Positions 15,919-25,225 of a stretch of 34,327 nt of DNA are shown here, one piece after another (within the stretch, counting starts at the first letter, position 1; the number at the start of each line of letters is the position of its first letter). The notes under the pieces were generated by a model. The model had not been told where the DNA came from, did no database searches, and worked only from the letters and a program-made list of their open reading frames with translations. Origin of the DNA: Chitinophagales bacterium (lineage in GTDB: Bacteria > Bacteroidota > Bacteroidia > Chitinophagales > Chitinophagaceae); NCBI GenBank assembly GCA_015654595.1, contig JAATGQ010000183.1, positions 1 through 34,327 on the forward strand. The letters run 5' to 3'. The translations under genes were made by a program, and so were the position numbers.

Positions 15919-18900
15919 TTACACGTTGACGGGAGCATGAACAAAGGCGTTCATCCGCCGCAGGAAGGACAGGAGATCGGCCATCGACCGGATGTCGTCA
16001 ACCACCATCAAAAACATTTTACCGGCTTGTTTCAGGCGGCCCTTGTTGGTTTGTTTTTGCAGGTATTCGAGAATAAGCCGGAAAGTATCGGATTCGAAAT
16101 AGGGGGAATCGGGCCGGTTGATAAAATAACAGCGAACCTCCTCGTCTTTCAGGATCAGCTTCTCGAAACCCAGGCCCACCGCGATTCGACGAATCCGAAC
16201 GGTATCGAATAAGCCATCGACCTGCGGCGGCACAGGTCCAAAGCGGTCGATGAGCTCCTCATGAAAATGCTGCAGATCCTCCTCGGACCCGCTGTTGTCC
16301 AGCCGGGTATAGAGGCTCAATCTTTCCGTTATGCTTTCGACATAGCTGTCCGGGATCAGTATTTCCAGGTCGGTATCGATCGTACAGTCCTGTACATAGT
16401 CTTCCTGTTTGGAGATCTCTTCTTTGAAGAGTTCCCGGAATTCGGTCCGCTTCAATTCTTTTATCGCTTCGTCGAGGATCTTCTGATAGGTTTCGAATCC
16501 GATGTCGACCATAAAGCCGCTCTGCTCGCCCCCGAGCATATTCCCGGCGCCGCGGATATCGAGGTCACGCATTGCAATCTGGAAGCCGCTGCCCAGGTCG
16601 CTGTGCTGCTCGAGGGTCTGCAGCCTCTTTCTCGAGTCGGCAGGCAGGGTCGCCAGTGAAGGCGCCAGCAGGTAACAGAAGGCTTTTTTGTTACCGCGCC
16701 CTACCCGGCCCCGCAGCTGGTGGAGGTCGCTTAGTCCGAAATGGTGGGCGTTATTGACGATGATGGTATTGACGTTGGGGATATCGACGCCGGACTCGAC
16801 GATATTGGTACAGACCAGCACATCGTATTTCTTGTCGATAAAGTCGAGGATCTTTTCTTCCAGCTCGTGGCCTTCCATTTGTCCGTGGGCATAGCTGATG
16901 CTGAGATCGGGGCAGAGACCTTGTATGATGGCCGACATTTCCGCCAGACCCTGAACGCGGTTATAGATAAAGAATACCTGTCCACCCCGCTCGGTTTCAT
17001 AATAGATCGCGTCGCGGATAAAATCTTCATTATAGCCGTGGAGTTCGGTTTGGATCGGCTGGCGGTTTGGCGGCGGGGTATTGATGATACTCAGGTCGCG
17101 GGCGCCCATCAGGCTGAACTGGAGGGTTCTGGGGATCGGCGTTGCGGTCAGCGTCAGGCAGTCGACGTGAGTACGAAGGGTCTTGATCTTTTCCTTGTGG
17201 GCGACCCCGAACTTTTGTTCTTCGTCGATCACCAGCAGGCCGAGGTCTTTGAATTTGACTTCTTTTCCAAGCAGCGCGTGGGTGCCGATGATGATATCGA
17301 TCTTGCCTTCTTCGAGCTGTTTGTAGGTTTCTTTCTTCTCTCTTGCGGACTTGAACCGGTTTACGAAGTCGACTTTTACGGGGAAGTCCTTTAATCTTTC
17401 ACTGAAAGTCTTATAGTGCTGGAAGGCCAGGATGGTCGTCGGCACAAGCACGGCGGCTTGTTTGCCGTCGATGCAGGTCTTGAAGGCGGACCGGATGGCT
17501 ACTTCTGTTTTTCCAAAGCCGACGTCGCCGCAGACCAGGCGATCCATCGGGGATGGGGCTTCCATATCTTTTTTCACGTCAGCCGTAGCCTTGCTTTGGT
17601 CGGGGGTATCCTCATAGATAAAGGAAGCCTCCAGCTCGGTCTGCATATAGTTGTCGGGGGTGTGGGCAAAGCCTTTCTCCGCCTTACGCTGTGCGTAGAG
17701 CTTGATCAGGTCGAAGGCGATCTCTTTGACCTTTGTCTTTGCCTTTTCTTTCAGCTTCTGCCAGGCGTCGCTGCCCAATTTGTTGACCTTGGGAACGGAG
17801 CCTTCTTTCCCTGTATACTTGGAGATCTTGTGCAGGGAGTTGATATTGACATAGAGGATGTCGCTATCCTTGTAGATAATGCGAACGGCTTCCTGCAATC
17901 TGCCGTTGGCTTCGATCTTCTGCAGTCCACTGTACACGCCTACGCCATGGTCGATATGGGTGACGTAGTCGCCGGGCTGCAGCTCGCGCAGGGTGCGAAG
18001 CGTGATCGCCTTATTCTTATTATAGGCCTGTTTGACCTTGTATTTATGGTAGCGCTGGAAGATCTGGTGGTCGGTGTAGCAGACCAGCTTGAGGTCTTCG
18101 TCGATAAAGCCTTCGTGGATGTTTTGCGCAACGGGCGTAAACGCGATCTCGGCCTTGAGGTCTTCGAAGATCGTATGCAGTCTTTCCAGCTGTCTGGGGT
18201 TTTCCGCAAAGAGGTAGATCGTGTATTTTTTTGCCTCGTGAGCTCTCAGATCCTTTATCAGCAGGTCGAACTGGCGGTTGAAGGATGGCTGGGGCTTTGT
18301 ATGAAATTCGATCACAAAGGGCGCCCCCGAGCTGGCAGAGGGACCGTATTCCACCAGGTGGAAGGATTCCAGCTGCTTTTCTATATCGGCGGCGGTGACG
18401 AATTCGTCGAAGGAGATATCCTTCTTCTCCAGCTTGTCTTCATCGCCATCGATGCTGGTGTCGGGGGGAAGGGCGCGGCCTTTTCTTTTTCCGCCGGAGA
18501 GGGTAAGCTCTTCCTGCTGGCGGGCCTTTATTTCCTTATCGGCCTGCAGGGATTCTATAAAGAGCCCCAGATCTTCTTCCTGGATGGTCAGGCGTTCGCG
18601 GGTAAAGGCCCAGTCTTGCATCCAGATGACGGTGTTGGGGGGCATGAATTCAAGCAGGGAGATCTTTTCACCGCTGTCCTGTTTGTTTTCGACGTTGGGG
18701 ATGATGTTGACCTGGAGCAGCTTGCGCTCGGAGAGCTGCGTCTCCGGGTCGAAGATCCGGATGGAGTCGATGTCGTTGCCAAAGAGTTCGACCCGGTAGG
18801 GTTTCTCGTTGCCGAAAGAGTAAATATCGAGGATACCGCCGCGGAGCGCGAATTGTCCCGGTTCGTAGACGAAGTCGGTGCGTTCGAAGCCTTTGTCCAC

Positions 18901-19467
18901 CATCTTTGCGAGCAAGCCGTTGAGGTCGAGCGTGTCGCCGGCTTTCAGGGAGATGATATTGCCGCTGAGTTCCTCGGGGAGGACTACTTTTTCAAAAAGC
19001 GCTTCCGGGTAGGTGATGATCAGCTTTTTGCCGCTGCCGAGGGGGGAGGCGCCTGATCCGAGGGGTTTCATGCCCTGGGTGTCGAGGCTTGCTTTCCCCA
19101 GCTGTCCCATGGCTGCCGAAAGCCGGGTAAGGGCTTCGGTCCGGAGCATGACGTGGCTGCTGTTGAGCAGCTTATAGTTCTTCTTATTCTTAAAGGAAGA
19201 GGGGAAGTAGAAGAGGTCGAGCGCGCTGGTCAGGCTTTCGATGGTATTGTGCAGATAGGCCGCGGCTTCGGCGTCCTCGCAGACGACCAGGTGGTTGAGC
19301 TGTCCGGTAGTTTCGTGCTGGAAGACGGCGCTGATCAGGAAGGCGGGAGAGCTGCCCTGCAGGTTTTTGCAGGCAATTTTTTGTGGAGAGGACAATAAGA
19401 GTCTGTCCGCCAACTGAAAAAGGCGGGGCGAATTAGAATAAATACCTGATAAAACCTCACTTGACAT
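15919..19467 (-). CDS. mfd: Transcription-repair coupling factor Mfd
   Basis: 1182 residues, full length. Mfd removes RNA polymerase stalled at DNA damage and recruits UvrAB. The N-terminal UvrB-like region (about 1-440) includes [24 protein letters not shown] (207-230). The RNA-polymerase interaction (CarD-like) domain follows ([21 protein letters not shown], about 495-515). The superfamily-2 translocase has Walker A GDVGFGKT (647-654), the DEEQ box (748-751) and [20 protein letters not shown] (774-793). The conserved helicase motif [15 protein letters not shown] and a C-terminal UvrA-masking domain complete it. A small Gly/Ser insertion with a doubled PLGSG lies at 135-147. The ATG at 19467 is preceded within 9 bases by a -7-box-like CAAAGTTA (plus strand), which argues against any longer N-terminus. 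Confidence 0.97.
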   Translation of the reverse strand: MSSEVLSGIYSNSPRLFQLADRLLLSSPQKIACKNLQGSSPAFLISAVFQHETTGQLNHLVVCEDAEAAAYLHNTIESLTSALDLFYFPSSFKNKKNYKLLNSSHVMLRTEALTRLSAAMGQLGKASLDTQGMKPLGSGASPLGSGKKLIITYPEALFEKVVLPEELSGNIISLKAGDTLDLNGLLAKMVDKGFERTDFVYEPGQFALRGGILDIYSFGNEKPYRVELFGNDIDSIRIFDPETQLSERKLLQVNIIPNVENKQDSGEKISLLEFMPPNTVIWMQDWAFTRERLTIQEEDLGLFIESLQADKEIKARQQEELTLSGGKRKGRALPPDTSIDGDEDKLEKKDISFDEFVTAADIEKQLESFHLVEYGPSASSGAPFVIEFHTKPQPSFNRQFDLLIKDLRAHEAKKYTIYLFAENPRQLERLHTIFEDLKAEIAFTPVAQNIHEGFIDEDLKLVCYTDHQIFQRYHKYKVKQAYNKNKAITLRTLRELQPGDYVTHIDHGVGVYSGLQKIEANGRLQEAVRIIYKDSDILYVNINSLHKISKYTGKEGSVPKVNKLGSDAWQKLKEKAKTKVKEIAFDLIKLYAQRKAEKGFAHTPDNYMQTELEASFIYEDTPDQSKATADVKKDMEAPSPMDRLVCGDVGFGKTEVAIRSAFKTCIDGKQAAVLVPTTILAFQHYKTFSERLKDFPVKVDFVNRFKSAREKKETYKQLEEGKIDIIIGTHALLGKEVKFKDLGLLVIDEEQKFGVAHKEKIKTLRTHVDCLTLTATPIPRTLQFSLMGARDLSIINTPPPNRQPIQTELHGYNEDFIRDAIYYETERGGQVFFIYNRVQGLAEMSAIIQGLCPDLSISYAHGQMEGHELEEKILDFIDKKYDVLVCTNIVESGVDIPNVNTIIVNNAHHFGLSDLHQLRGRVGRGNKKAFCYLLAPSLATLPADSRKRLQTLEQHSDLGSGFQIAMRDLDIRGAGNMLGGEQSGFMVDIGFETYQKILDEAIKELKRTEFRELFKEEISKQEDYVQDCTIDTDLEILIPDSYVESITERLSLYTRLDNSGSEEDLQHFHEELIDRFGPVPPQVDGLFDTVRIRRIAVGLGFEKLILKDEEVRCYFINRPDSPYFESDTFRLILEYLQKQTNKGRLKQAGKMFLMVVDDIRSMADLLSFLRRMNAFVHAPVNV

Positions 19468-19475
19468 TCCGGCGC

Positions 19476-19483
19476 AAAGTTAA
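19476..19483 (-). promoter_or_regulatory. Candidate -7 box for mfd, nearly abutting the start codon
   Basis: Plus-strand CAAAGTTA is TAACTTTG on the minus strand, a perfect TAnnTTTG match. It ends 9 bases before the mfd ATG, so the transcript would have almost no leader. No good -33 element was found at the expected distance, which lowers confidence. Confidence 0.4.
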
Positions 19484-19502
19484 GGAGAATTAGCGAAAAT
19501 GA

Positions 19503-19613
19503 GTCGAGGGAAGATTGTCGCCCTGACGGTCTAGGGAAAACTGCCGCCTGACGGTCGAGGGAAGATTGTCGCTTGCCGGTCGAGGGAAGACTGCCGCCTG
19601 ACGGTCGAGGGAG
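19503..19613. repeat. Tandem repeat, 25-26 bp unit, four copies plus a partial fifth
   Basis: Units begin with GTC-G/T-AGGGAA and end with CTGACG or TTGCCG: 19503-19528 (26 bp), 19529-19553, 19554-19578, 19579-19603 (25 bp each) and a truncated fifth copy from 19604. Units 1 and 3 share GATTGTCGC and units 2 and 4 share ACTGCCGCCTGACG, so pairs of units were probably duplicated. It sits in the non-coding gap between mfd and the 154-residue gene. Confidence 0.8.
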
Positions 19614-19712
19614 GAGAGAACGCGGACATGGAGGAAACGGCGGTTAAGAGGCCTACGGCAGCGACGAAATGGAGTCCTGCAAGCAACCGATGCCTTTAAA
19701 TTATCGTAAATC

Positions 19713-20177
19713 CTAATAAAGAGGCTTATGGTCGGATTCTACACTGCACTGCACCCTGCTCATCTTGCCAGGCGATACCGTAACGGGTGCGATATTGTTT
19801 TTTTCGTCGCGTTGAGAGGCGTAGAAAAGATCTCCTTTTTTGGTAAAGATGGAGTAGTTTCCCGGAGGTAAGGAAACGTGGAAATTTCCGCTGGAGTCTG
19901 TATCGACCTGGCAAACGAAACGCGTATAGATGGCCCTATAATAGGGGGTTGTCCCTTGCCGGAGCGTTTGGCTGTCGTTGGTAAGCTCGTAAATATAGAC
20001 CGTAGAAACGGCTCCGGCCGGGGCGGGCGGTCTCCGGTTGGGCGCCGGCATGCGATTGCCCCCTTTCCTGTAAACAACGCCTTCTATCCCCTGCTGATGC
20101 AGCGTATCGGCCTTTGGGCTTGTGACCTGTATGTTAATGGAGGTGAGACAGGCGACGATAAAAAGCGCGAAGTCCAT
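19713..20177 (-). CDS. Small secreted protein with transthyretin/carboxypeptidase-regulatory-like domain
   Basis: 154 residues starting with a hydrophobic export segment (about 1-20). The mature part begins with a beta strand GIEGVVYRKGGNRMP followed by a Pro-rich stretch (NRRPPAPAG, about 47-55). It then runs through strands ending with FHVSLPPGNYSIFTKKGDLFYA (about 97-118), the pattern of carboxypeptidase-regulatory-like (transthyretin-fold) domains that Bacteroidota use in surface proteins. No enzyme motif is present. It is divergent from the subtilase gene, with 35 bases between the two start codons, so the two likely share control elements. The substrate or partner is unknown. Confidence 0.7.
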   Translation of the reverse strand: MDFALFIVACLTSINIQVTSPKADTLHQQGIEGVVYRKGGNRMPAPNRRPPAPAGAVSTVYIYELTNDSQTLRQGTTPYYRAIYTRFVCQVDTDSSGNFHVSLPPGNYSIFTKKGDLFYASQRDEKNNIAPVTVSPGKMSRVQCSVESDHKPLY

Positions 20178-20212
20178 AAAAACGTTAATTTTAGACAGTA
20201 TAAAAAACCAAT

Positions 20213-23200
20213 ATGAATAACTGCAGGTTTAAGCTCTTACTACACTTTCCGCTCCTTCTTTTACTTGTGCTGTCCGGTCTGTACTCATCCGCCCAAAGGC
20301 CTGTGCTGAATAAGCCTGCGCTTCAAAAAGTCAGCCAGGATCTGAACACCCGGCAGGCTGCACTGCGCAAAGTTCTGTTAAAGATGGCCAAAGACAATGG
20401 CTGGCCGTTGACCATGCATCTTAAAAAAGGACGGACGGCTTACCTGCAGGGGCTTTCCAGCACCGGCAAACCTCTTTATGTGGGGGTTGCCGACAATATC
20501 ATTTCCGCAGCTACTATCGGGACCAATACCTTGTGGAGCGGGGGAAGTTCCGGATTGAACCTGAATGGCAGTTCTGCCGCCTTAAAGGACAAAATTGGAC
20601 TTTGGGACGAAGGCAAGGTCAGGCCCACGCATGTTGAGCTGACGGGCCGCACCACCTGGAAAGATGCCACCAATGATGGGCTGGTCGACCACTCGACACA
20701 CGTTGCGGGCACGATGATCGCTACGGGAGTCAACCCTCTTGTAAAAGGCATGGCCAATGGCGCACAGATGCTGGATGTGTATGATTTCGATAATGACTTA
20801 TCCGAAATGACCGGGGCTGCTGCAAATGGTATGCTGGTTTCCAACCACTCTTATGCCATCTACTCCGGCTGGGACGAAACGGACAACGGGGTCTGGTACT
20901 GGTATGGACGTTCCGGCGATACCGTGGACATCAATTTTGGCTTGTATGATGCCTATGCGAAGGCCTGGGATACGCTGGCTTATGCGGCCCCCAATTACCT
21001 GATGGTAAAAGCGGCGGGGAATAACCGCGGCGAGCAGGGCCCGGCTGTCGGTACATCGTTTTATCGCTATGACGCTAGCTATAATTGGGTTCGGGCCACC
21101 CGATCCAGTACCGGAACGAATGCCGTCAGCAGCAATGGCGGCTTTATGACCATCGCCACTTATGGCAATGCAAAGAATATCCTGACTATCGGCGCTGTCA
21201 ATCCCATCCCCGGCGGCTATACCCAGCCTTCGGACGTGGTGCTGGCTGATTTCTCCAGTGTCGGCCCGACCGGCGATGGCCGTATCAAACCCGATCTTGT
21301 GGCAGACGGGGTCAATGTCCTTTCGTCTGTCAGCACAGCGGACAACGCCTATGATATCATGAGCGGCACTTCGATGGCGACGCCGGCTTCCAGCGGTTCT
21401 GCGTTCCTGTTACAGGAGTACTGGTCGAGGATGCATGGCGGTGAGTTTATGCTTTCGTCTACCTTAAAGGGGCTGTTGATCCATACCGCGGATGAAGCGG
21501 GTCCCACGCCGGGCCCCGATTATGGCTATGGCTGGGGATTGATCGACATGAAAAAAGCGGCCCAGCTTTTAAAGGACGATTCTGCCAATAAAAGTCAGCA
21601 GGTGATCGAAAGCGTACTGAATGCAGATACCGCCGCCAAGACCTTTAAGATCATCGCCTCGGGGAAAATGCCCGTCAGCGCTACCATCTGCTGGACGGAC
21701 GTCCCTGCCATACCCGCAGGCATCACCAACAGCGAACATAACTTTGTCGATGCCGGGTCCAAGCTGATCAATGACCTCGATCTGAGGATCACCGACAGCG
21801 CGACGGGCAAGGTCTATATGCCCTGGACGCTCAGCCGTACCAATCCCGGCGCCGCAGCGGTAAAGGGAGACAATAAGCTGGACAATGTCGAAAAGGTCGA
21901 GATGAGCGACAGCGTCGTTCCTGGCAGAACCTATCTCATCACGGTTTCTCACAAAGGCACGCTGAGCAGCGGGCATCAGGCTTATTCGCTGCTGATCAGC
22001 GGCGCCGGCGGTACCGCGGCCTGTACTTCTGCTTCTACGACAAAAGGCGGGGCCAGCATCACGACTGTCACCATCGGCGGCTTCAATTATACACCGGCCC
22101 AGGATACCTGCCGCGATTATACCGACTATAGCAGCGCGGGTGTGGCCAGTCTGCCCATCGGCGGAACCGTGCCTGTATCGATCACGCATGGCGTTTGCTC
22201 GGGCGCTGTCAATCCACGGGTGCTTTCCGTTTATATCGATTACGCCAACAACGGCAATTTCACGCTGGTATCACAGAGTCCTGTAGAAAGCTCTACGGGC
22301 ACTTACTCCGGCAGCTTTATCGTACCGGATACCCTGCAAACCGGCACGTATGCGCGGATGCGGATCATTGCAGAAGAAACGTCTACACCTTCTGCGGTAA
22401 CTGCCTGCGGTAATTATACCCTTGGCGAGACCCAGGACTATAAAGTAACCTTTACCAATCCAACCGTCGATGTCGGCGCTGCCGGTCTTGCCTATCCTGC
22501 TCAGACCGCCTGTGCCAGCGACTCGCAGATCGTGTCGGTGTTGATCCACAACTATGGCGCAGTCTCCCAGTCGAAAGGCGTTCCGGTCACGACGGTGGTG
22601 AAGAACAGCAGCGGCAATGTCGTTGCAACGCTGAACGCGACCTGTATGGATAGTATCCCGGCGGGGGCCGAAGTCGTGTTTACCTATAACCAGACGATCC
22701 AGACGATTGCCAATGACACGTATACCTTTGTCAGCACCACGTCTCTCAGCGGGGATGTCAACACCGGCAATGACGCGAGTACGGCCTCGGTCACAGCGAC
22801 GGGCACAACGGGCCCCGAAGGTACTGCCACCACTTATGGTAAGGACTCGGTGCTGCTCACAGTAACAGGTCTTTCTTCTGCGCTGGACATACCCATCTGG
22901 TATACCAGCGCGACGGGCGGAACGCCAGTGGCAACAGGCACTCCGGCCTATACCACGACGATCCCCAATAACAGGACTTATTATGTCGCGTCCAATGATC
23001 TGACGGCAAAGATTGGCCCTGCCAGCAAGACGCAGCTGGGTACCACGGGCAATGAGGGGGTATATACGTCGATGATCGATCAGTATCCCTATGTAAAGAT
23101 CTCTACCAGCCAGCCGCTGACGATCGAGAGCGCAAAAATGTATACCGGTTATTCCGGTCAGGTAACTATTACACTGGCCGTCTTATATGATTTCTATGCC

Positions 23201-23872
23201 TCCGGCGGCAGCATTACCTATGAGTATATCCCTTATTATGCTACGACAATAGACGTGGCAGCGTCAAAGGCTGTTCCGGATACAACCTCTACGATCAACG
23301 TGGCAGCGGGTGATAATTCCGATACAGGGGCGACGTACCTGTTGAATATTCCTGTTCCAACACCAGGGAATTATATTCTTATCGTTCATCCTTCCAACAA
23401 CGCTTCGTTGTTCATGAACACGAATATCTCCAAGGATCCCTATCCCTTTACTCTTCCTGGTGTCATGTCCATTTACGGCAATAGTTACCAGGACAATGAC
23501 CAGTCGGATAGTCTGACGGTAGGTCACAAATACTATTTCCCCTTCTACAATATGGGTATCAAGCTATCCGGCTGTCCGAGCACGCGGACCGCAGTGCATC
23601 TGGCGGGCGGATCGGATGACAATCTCTTCCTTTCTCCGAACCCGACACACACGGGAACCACAAAGGTGCAGTTTAGCCTGGCCGATCCGGCCAACACATC
23701 GATCGTGGTAGAAGACATCACCGGCAAGAAGGTTTACCAGCAGGATCTGGGCGTGTTCTCAGGCTATTATAGCCAGGACCTGAGCTTGTCGCGTTATGCC
23801 AATGGTGTTTATGTGGTGTTGGTCTACCATGGAGGAAAACTCGTTTCGAAAAAAGAGTTATCGAAATATTAA
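20213..23872 (+). CDS. Subtilisin-like (S8) serine protease with T9SS sorting domain
   Basis: 1219 residues. A signal peptide (about 1-27, SSAQ) is followed by an N-terminal region and an S8 peptidase domain (about 90-450). The catalytic residues are Asp132 (LWDEG), His163 (DHSTHVAGT) and Ser387 (MSGTSMATP), with oxyanion Asn270 (AAGNN). A jelly-roll/P-domain-like region follows (about 470-600). A GEVED-type module comes next (about 610-745, YIDYANNGNF and GETQDYKV), then a CARDB-like beta domain (about 750-860), an Ig-like module with GTPVATGTPAYT, and the sorting domain LFLSPNPTHTGTTKVQF to KELSKY. It should be secreted by T9SS and act on extracellular protein. The 35-base divergent gap from the preceding gene holds TAATTTTA (20186-20193), one base off the -7 consensus. 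A strong hairpin follows 16 bases after the stop. Confidence 0.93.
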   Translation: MNNCRFKLLLHFPLLLLLVLSGLYSSAQRPVLNKPALQKVSQDLNTRQAALRKVLLKMAKDNGWPLTMHLKKGRTAYLQGLSSTGKPLYVGVADNIISAATIGTNTLWSGGSSGLNLNGSSAALKDKIGLWDEGKVRPTHVELTGRTTWKDATNDGLVDHSTHVAGTMIATGVNPLVKGMANGAQMLDVYDFDNDLSEMTGAAANGMLVSNHSYAIYSGWDETDNGVWYWYGRSGDTVDINFGLYDAYAKAWDTLAYAAPNYLMVKAAGNNRGEQGPAVGTSFYRYDASYNWVRATRSSTGTNAVSSNGGFMTIATYGNAKNILTIGAVNPIPGGYTQPSDVVLADFSSVGPTGDGRIKPDLVADGVNVLSSVSTADNAYDIMSGTSMATPASSGSAFLLQEYWSRMHGGEFMLSSTLKGLLIHTADEAGPTPGPDYGYGWGLIDMKKAAQLLKDDSANKSQQVIESVLNADTAAKTFKIIASGKMPVSATICWTDVPAIPAGITNSEHNFVDAGSKLINDLDLRITDSATGKVYMPWTLSRTNPGAAAVKGDNKLDNVEKVEMSDSVVPGRTYLITVSHKGTLSSGHQAYSLLISGAGGTAACTSASTTKGGASITTVTIGGFNYTPAQDTCRDYTDYSSAGVASLPIGGTVPVSITHGVCSGAVNPRVLSVYIDYANNGNFTLVSQSPVESSTGTYSGSFIVPDTLQTGTYARMRIIAEETSTPSAVTACGNYTLGETQDYKVTFTNPTVDVGAAGLAYPAQTACASDSQIVSVLIHNYGAVSQSKGVPVTTVVKNSSGNVVATLNATCMDSIPAGAEVVFTYNQTIQTIANDTYTFVSTTSLSGDVNTGNDASTASVTATGTTGPEGTATTYGKDSVLLTVTGLSSALDIPIWYTSATGGTPVATGTPAYTTTIPNNRTYYVASNDLTAKIGPASKTQLGTTGNEGVYTSMIDQYPYVKISTSQPLTIESAKMYTGYSGQVTITLAVLYDFYASGGSITYEYIPYYATTIDVAASKAVPDTTSTINVAAGDNSDTGATYLLNIPVPTPGNYILIVHPSNNASLFMNTNISKDPYPFTLPGVMSIYGNSYQDNDQSDSLTVGHKYYFPFYNMGIKLSGCPSTRTAVHLAGGSDDNLFLSPNPTHTGTTKVQFSLADPANTSIVVEDITGKKVYQQDLGVFSGYYSQDLSLSRYANGVYVVLVYHGGKLVSKKELSKY

Positions 23873-23885
23873 GTAAATTAGCAAT

Positions 23886-23919
23886 AACATGCCGCATGCA
23901 TAAGCGCATGCGGCATGTT
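23886..23919 (+). terminator. 14-bp perfect hairpin after the subtilase gene
   Basis: AACATGCCGCATGC (23886-23899) pairs with GCATGCGGCATGTT (23906-23919) around a 6-base loop, followed by ATTAT rather than a full U-run. It probably limits transcription out of the protease gene. It also covers the first in-frame ATG (23915) of the next gene, which argues for that gene starting at 23924. Confidence 0.6.
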
Positions 23920-23923
23920 TATT

Positions 23924-24709
23924 ATGGTACTACCTTGGCAGACTGGCAAGATCATTCGTATCGAACAGGAAGCGCCAAAGACACGCCGCTTCTGGATACA
24001 GCTTCCCGAGCTATCTTCCTTCGACTTCAAGCCCGGTCAATTTGTAACGCTCGATCTTCCGATTCACGAAAAGCCAAACAAGCGGTGGAGAAGTTATTCG
24101 ATCGCCTCCTGGCCGGATGGAACGAATGTTTTTGAACTGGTGATCGTGCTCCTGGATGGCGGAGCGGGCACACACTATTTATTCGAGGAGTGCCATGTCG
24201 GCAGCGAATTGATCGTAAGGGGTCCGCTGGGAGTCTTTACGTTGCCTGAGCCGATCGAGAAGGATTTGTTTTTTATCTGCACGGGGACTGGGATTGCGCC
24301 TTTCCGGTCGATGGTTCATTATATACATGACCATGCGGTCGCGTATAAGAATATCTATCTGATCTTTGGGACTCGCCGGCAGGAAGACTGTTTGTACAGA
24401 GACGAGATGGTTGAGCTGGGTCGGGCAATGCCGCGGTTTCATTATATTCCGACCCTGTCGCAGGAAAGCGTTGCGGGATTGGGATACAGGACCGGTTACG
24501 TACATGCTGTTTACGAAGATATCTGTAAAGGGGGCTCTGCTGCCTGCGAAGATGAGGCAGTACTAAAGCAACTAACGGCGGCAGTGAGTACACTGCCGCC
24601 GGCGTATTTTTTCCTTTGCGGATGGAAGAATATGATTGATGAGGCTAAAGAGCGTATACAAGCATTGGGATATGACCGCAAGTCAATTCACCAGGAGTTA
24701 TACGGATAG
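23924..24709 (+). CDS. Ferredoxin-NADP reductase-like FAD-dependent oxidoreductase
   Basis: 261 residues from ATG 23924; the frame opens three codons earlier inside a strong hairpin. It is an FNR-superfamily enzyme moving electrons between NAD(P)H and a one-electron carrier. The FAD-binding barrel includes FKPGQFVTLDL (35-45) and the flavin motif RSYS (56-59). The nicotinamide-binding half includes GTGIAPFRS (121-129), YLIFGTRRQEDCLYRDE (145-161) and FLCGWKNMIDEA (230-241). It ends in ...QELYG, with a near-terminal Tyr where many FNRs stack an aromatic residue on the flavin. The C-terminal part lacks a [2Fe-2S] domain, so it is a stand-alone reductase. The partner, a ferredoxin or flavodoxin, is not encoded nearby. 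It converges with the small membrane gene downstream (27-base gap). Confidence 0.9.
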   Translation: MVLPWQTGKIIRIEQEAPKTRRFWIQLPELSSFDFKPGQFVTLDLPIHEKPNKRWRSYSIASWPDGTNVFELVIVLLDGGAGTHYLFEECHVGSELIVRGPLGVFTLPEPIEKDLFFICTGTGIAPFRSMVHYIHDHAVAYKNIYLIFGTRRQEDCLYRDEMVELGRAMPRFHYIPTLSQESVAGLGYRTGYVHAVYEDICKGGSAACEDEAVLKQLTAAVSTLPPAYFFLCGWKNMIDEAKERIQALGYDRKSIHQELYG

Positions 24710-24736
24710 CCAGTCAAGAAAAGATCGTGTGTGGGT

Positions 24737-25024
24737 CTACTTGGAAGCTTTTTCTTTTGGATTTTGGGTGCCGTTGATCTTCATCGAAATAACGGGAATG
24801 GCCTGATCCTGGAGTTTGCTTTCGAGTGCTACATAGGCGCGTTGAGATTCCAATGTTTCCTGGTTGGCCTGCATAAGTTCTACCTCCAGCTGGCGTACGC
24901 GGGATTGACTCTTGGCCAGCCTAGCCTTGCCTATAACAAAACCTACCAGGCCGCCTCCTATTATACCTGCTAATAAGATAATAGGGTTAATGATAACATC
25001 GAAAGTGAATGTTTGTGGAGACAT
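24737..25024 (-). CDS. Small membrane protein with coiled coil, function unknown
   Basis: 95 residues. A short N-terminal stretch precedes one membrane helix rich in Gly and Ile (about 11-31, IINPIILLAGIIGGGLVGFVIG). A basic turn (KARLAKSQ) and a heptad-like helical segment (about 35-75, VRQLEVELMQANQETLESQRAYVALESKL) follow, and the tail is charged. The layout suggests a single-pass inner-membrane protein with a cytoplasmic coiled coil. I do not recognise a named family. It has its own promoter candidate (25134-25166) and a leader of about 100 bases, so it is probably transcribed alone. Confidence 0.7.
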   Translation of the reverse strand: MSPQTFTFDVIINPIILLAGIIGGGLVGFVIGKARLAKSQSRVRQLEVELMQANQETLESQRAYVALESKLQDQAIPVISMKINGTQNPKEKASK

Positions 25025-25133
25025 CGTTCGTTTTTAATTTAAGGTTCTGAAACAAGAAGACAGGCTTCTAAGGATCGTAACGACGGAGGTTAATCAGGGG
25101 ATAGGAGCAGGTGTCCTAAACCGTACTCAGCGC

Positions 25134-25166
25134 CAAATATAGCAATAAAATACCTGAATCATTCAA
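25134..25166 (-). promoter_or_regulatory. Candidate promoter of the small membrane protein gene
   Basis: Plus-strand CAAATATA (25134-25141) reads as TATATTTG, a perfect -7 box, on the minus strand. TTG (25166-25164) lies 22 bases upstream, within the range of Bacteroidota promoters. Transcription would start about 100 bases before the ATG at 25024. Confidence 0.5.
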
Positions 25167-25191
25167 CAAAACATAAGTAATATTTTTAAAT

Positions 25192-25218
25192 CCCCGCCGG
25201 ATTGTTGACCCGGCGGGG
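25192..25218 (-). terminator. glyS terminator
   Basis: A perfect 9-bp GC-rich stem CCCCGCCGG (25192-25200) / CCGGCGGGG (25210-25218) with a 9-base loop lies just after the glyS stop codon. It is followed on the minus strand by ATTTAAAAATATT, an imperfect U-tract. Confidence 0.75.
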
Positions 25219-25225
25219 GTATTTC

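Noticed and set aside
17416..19056. 546-codon plus-strand frame opposite mfd
   Set aside because: It is antisense to the clearly real mfd gene; such long antisense frames are a codon-bias effect in GC-rich genes.
19503..19613. CRISPR array
   Set aside because: The units are contiguous and diverged, with no unique spacers between identical repeats and no cas genes nearby.
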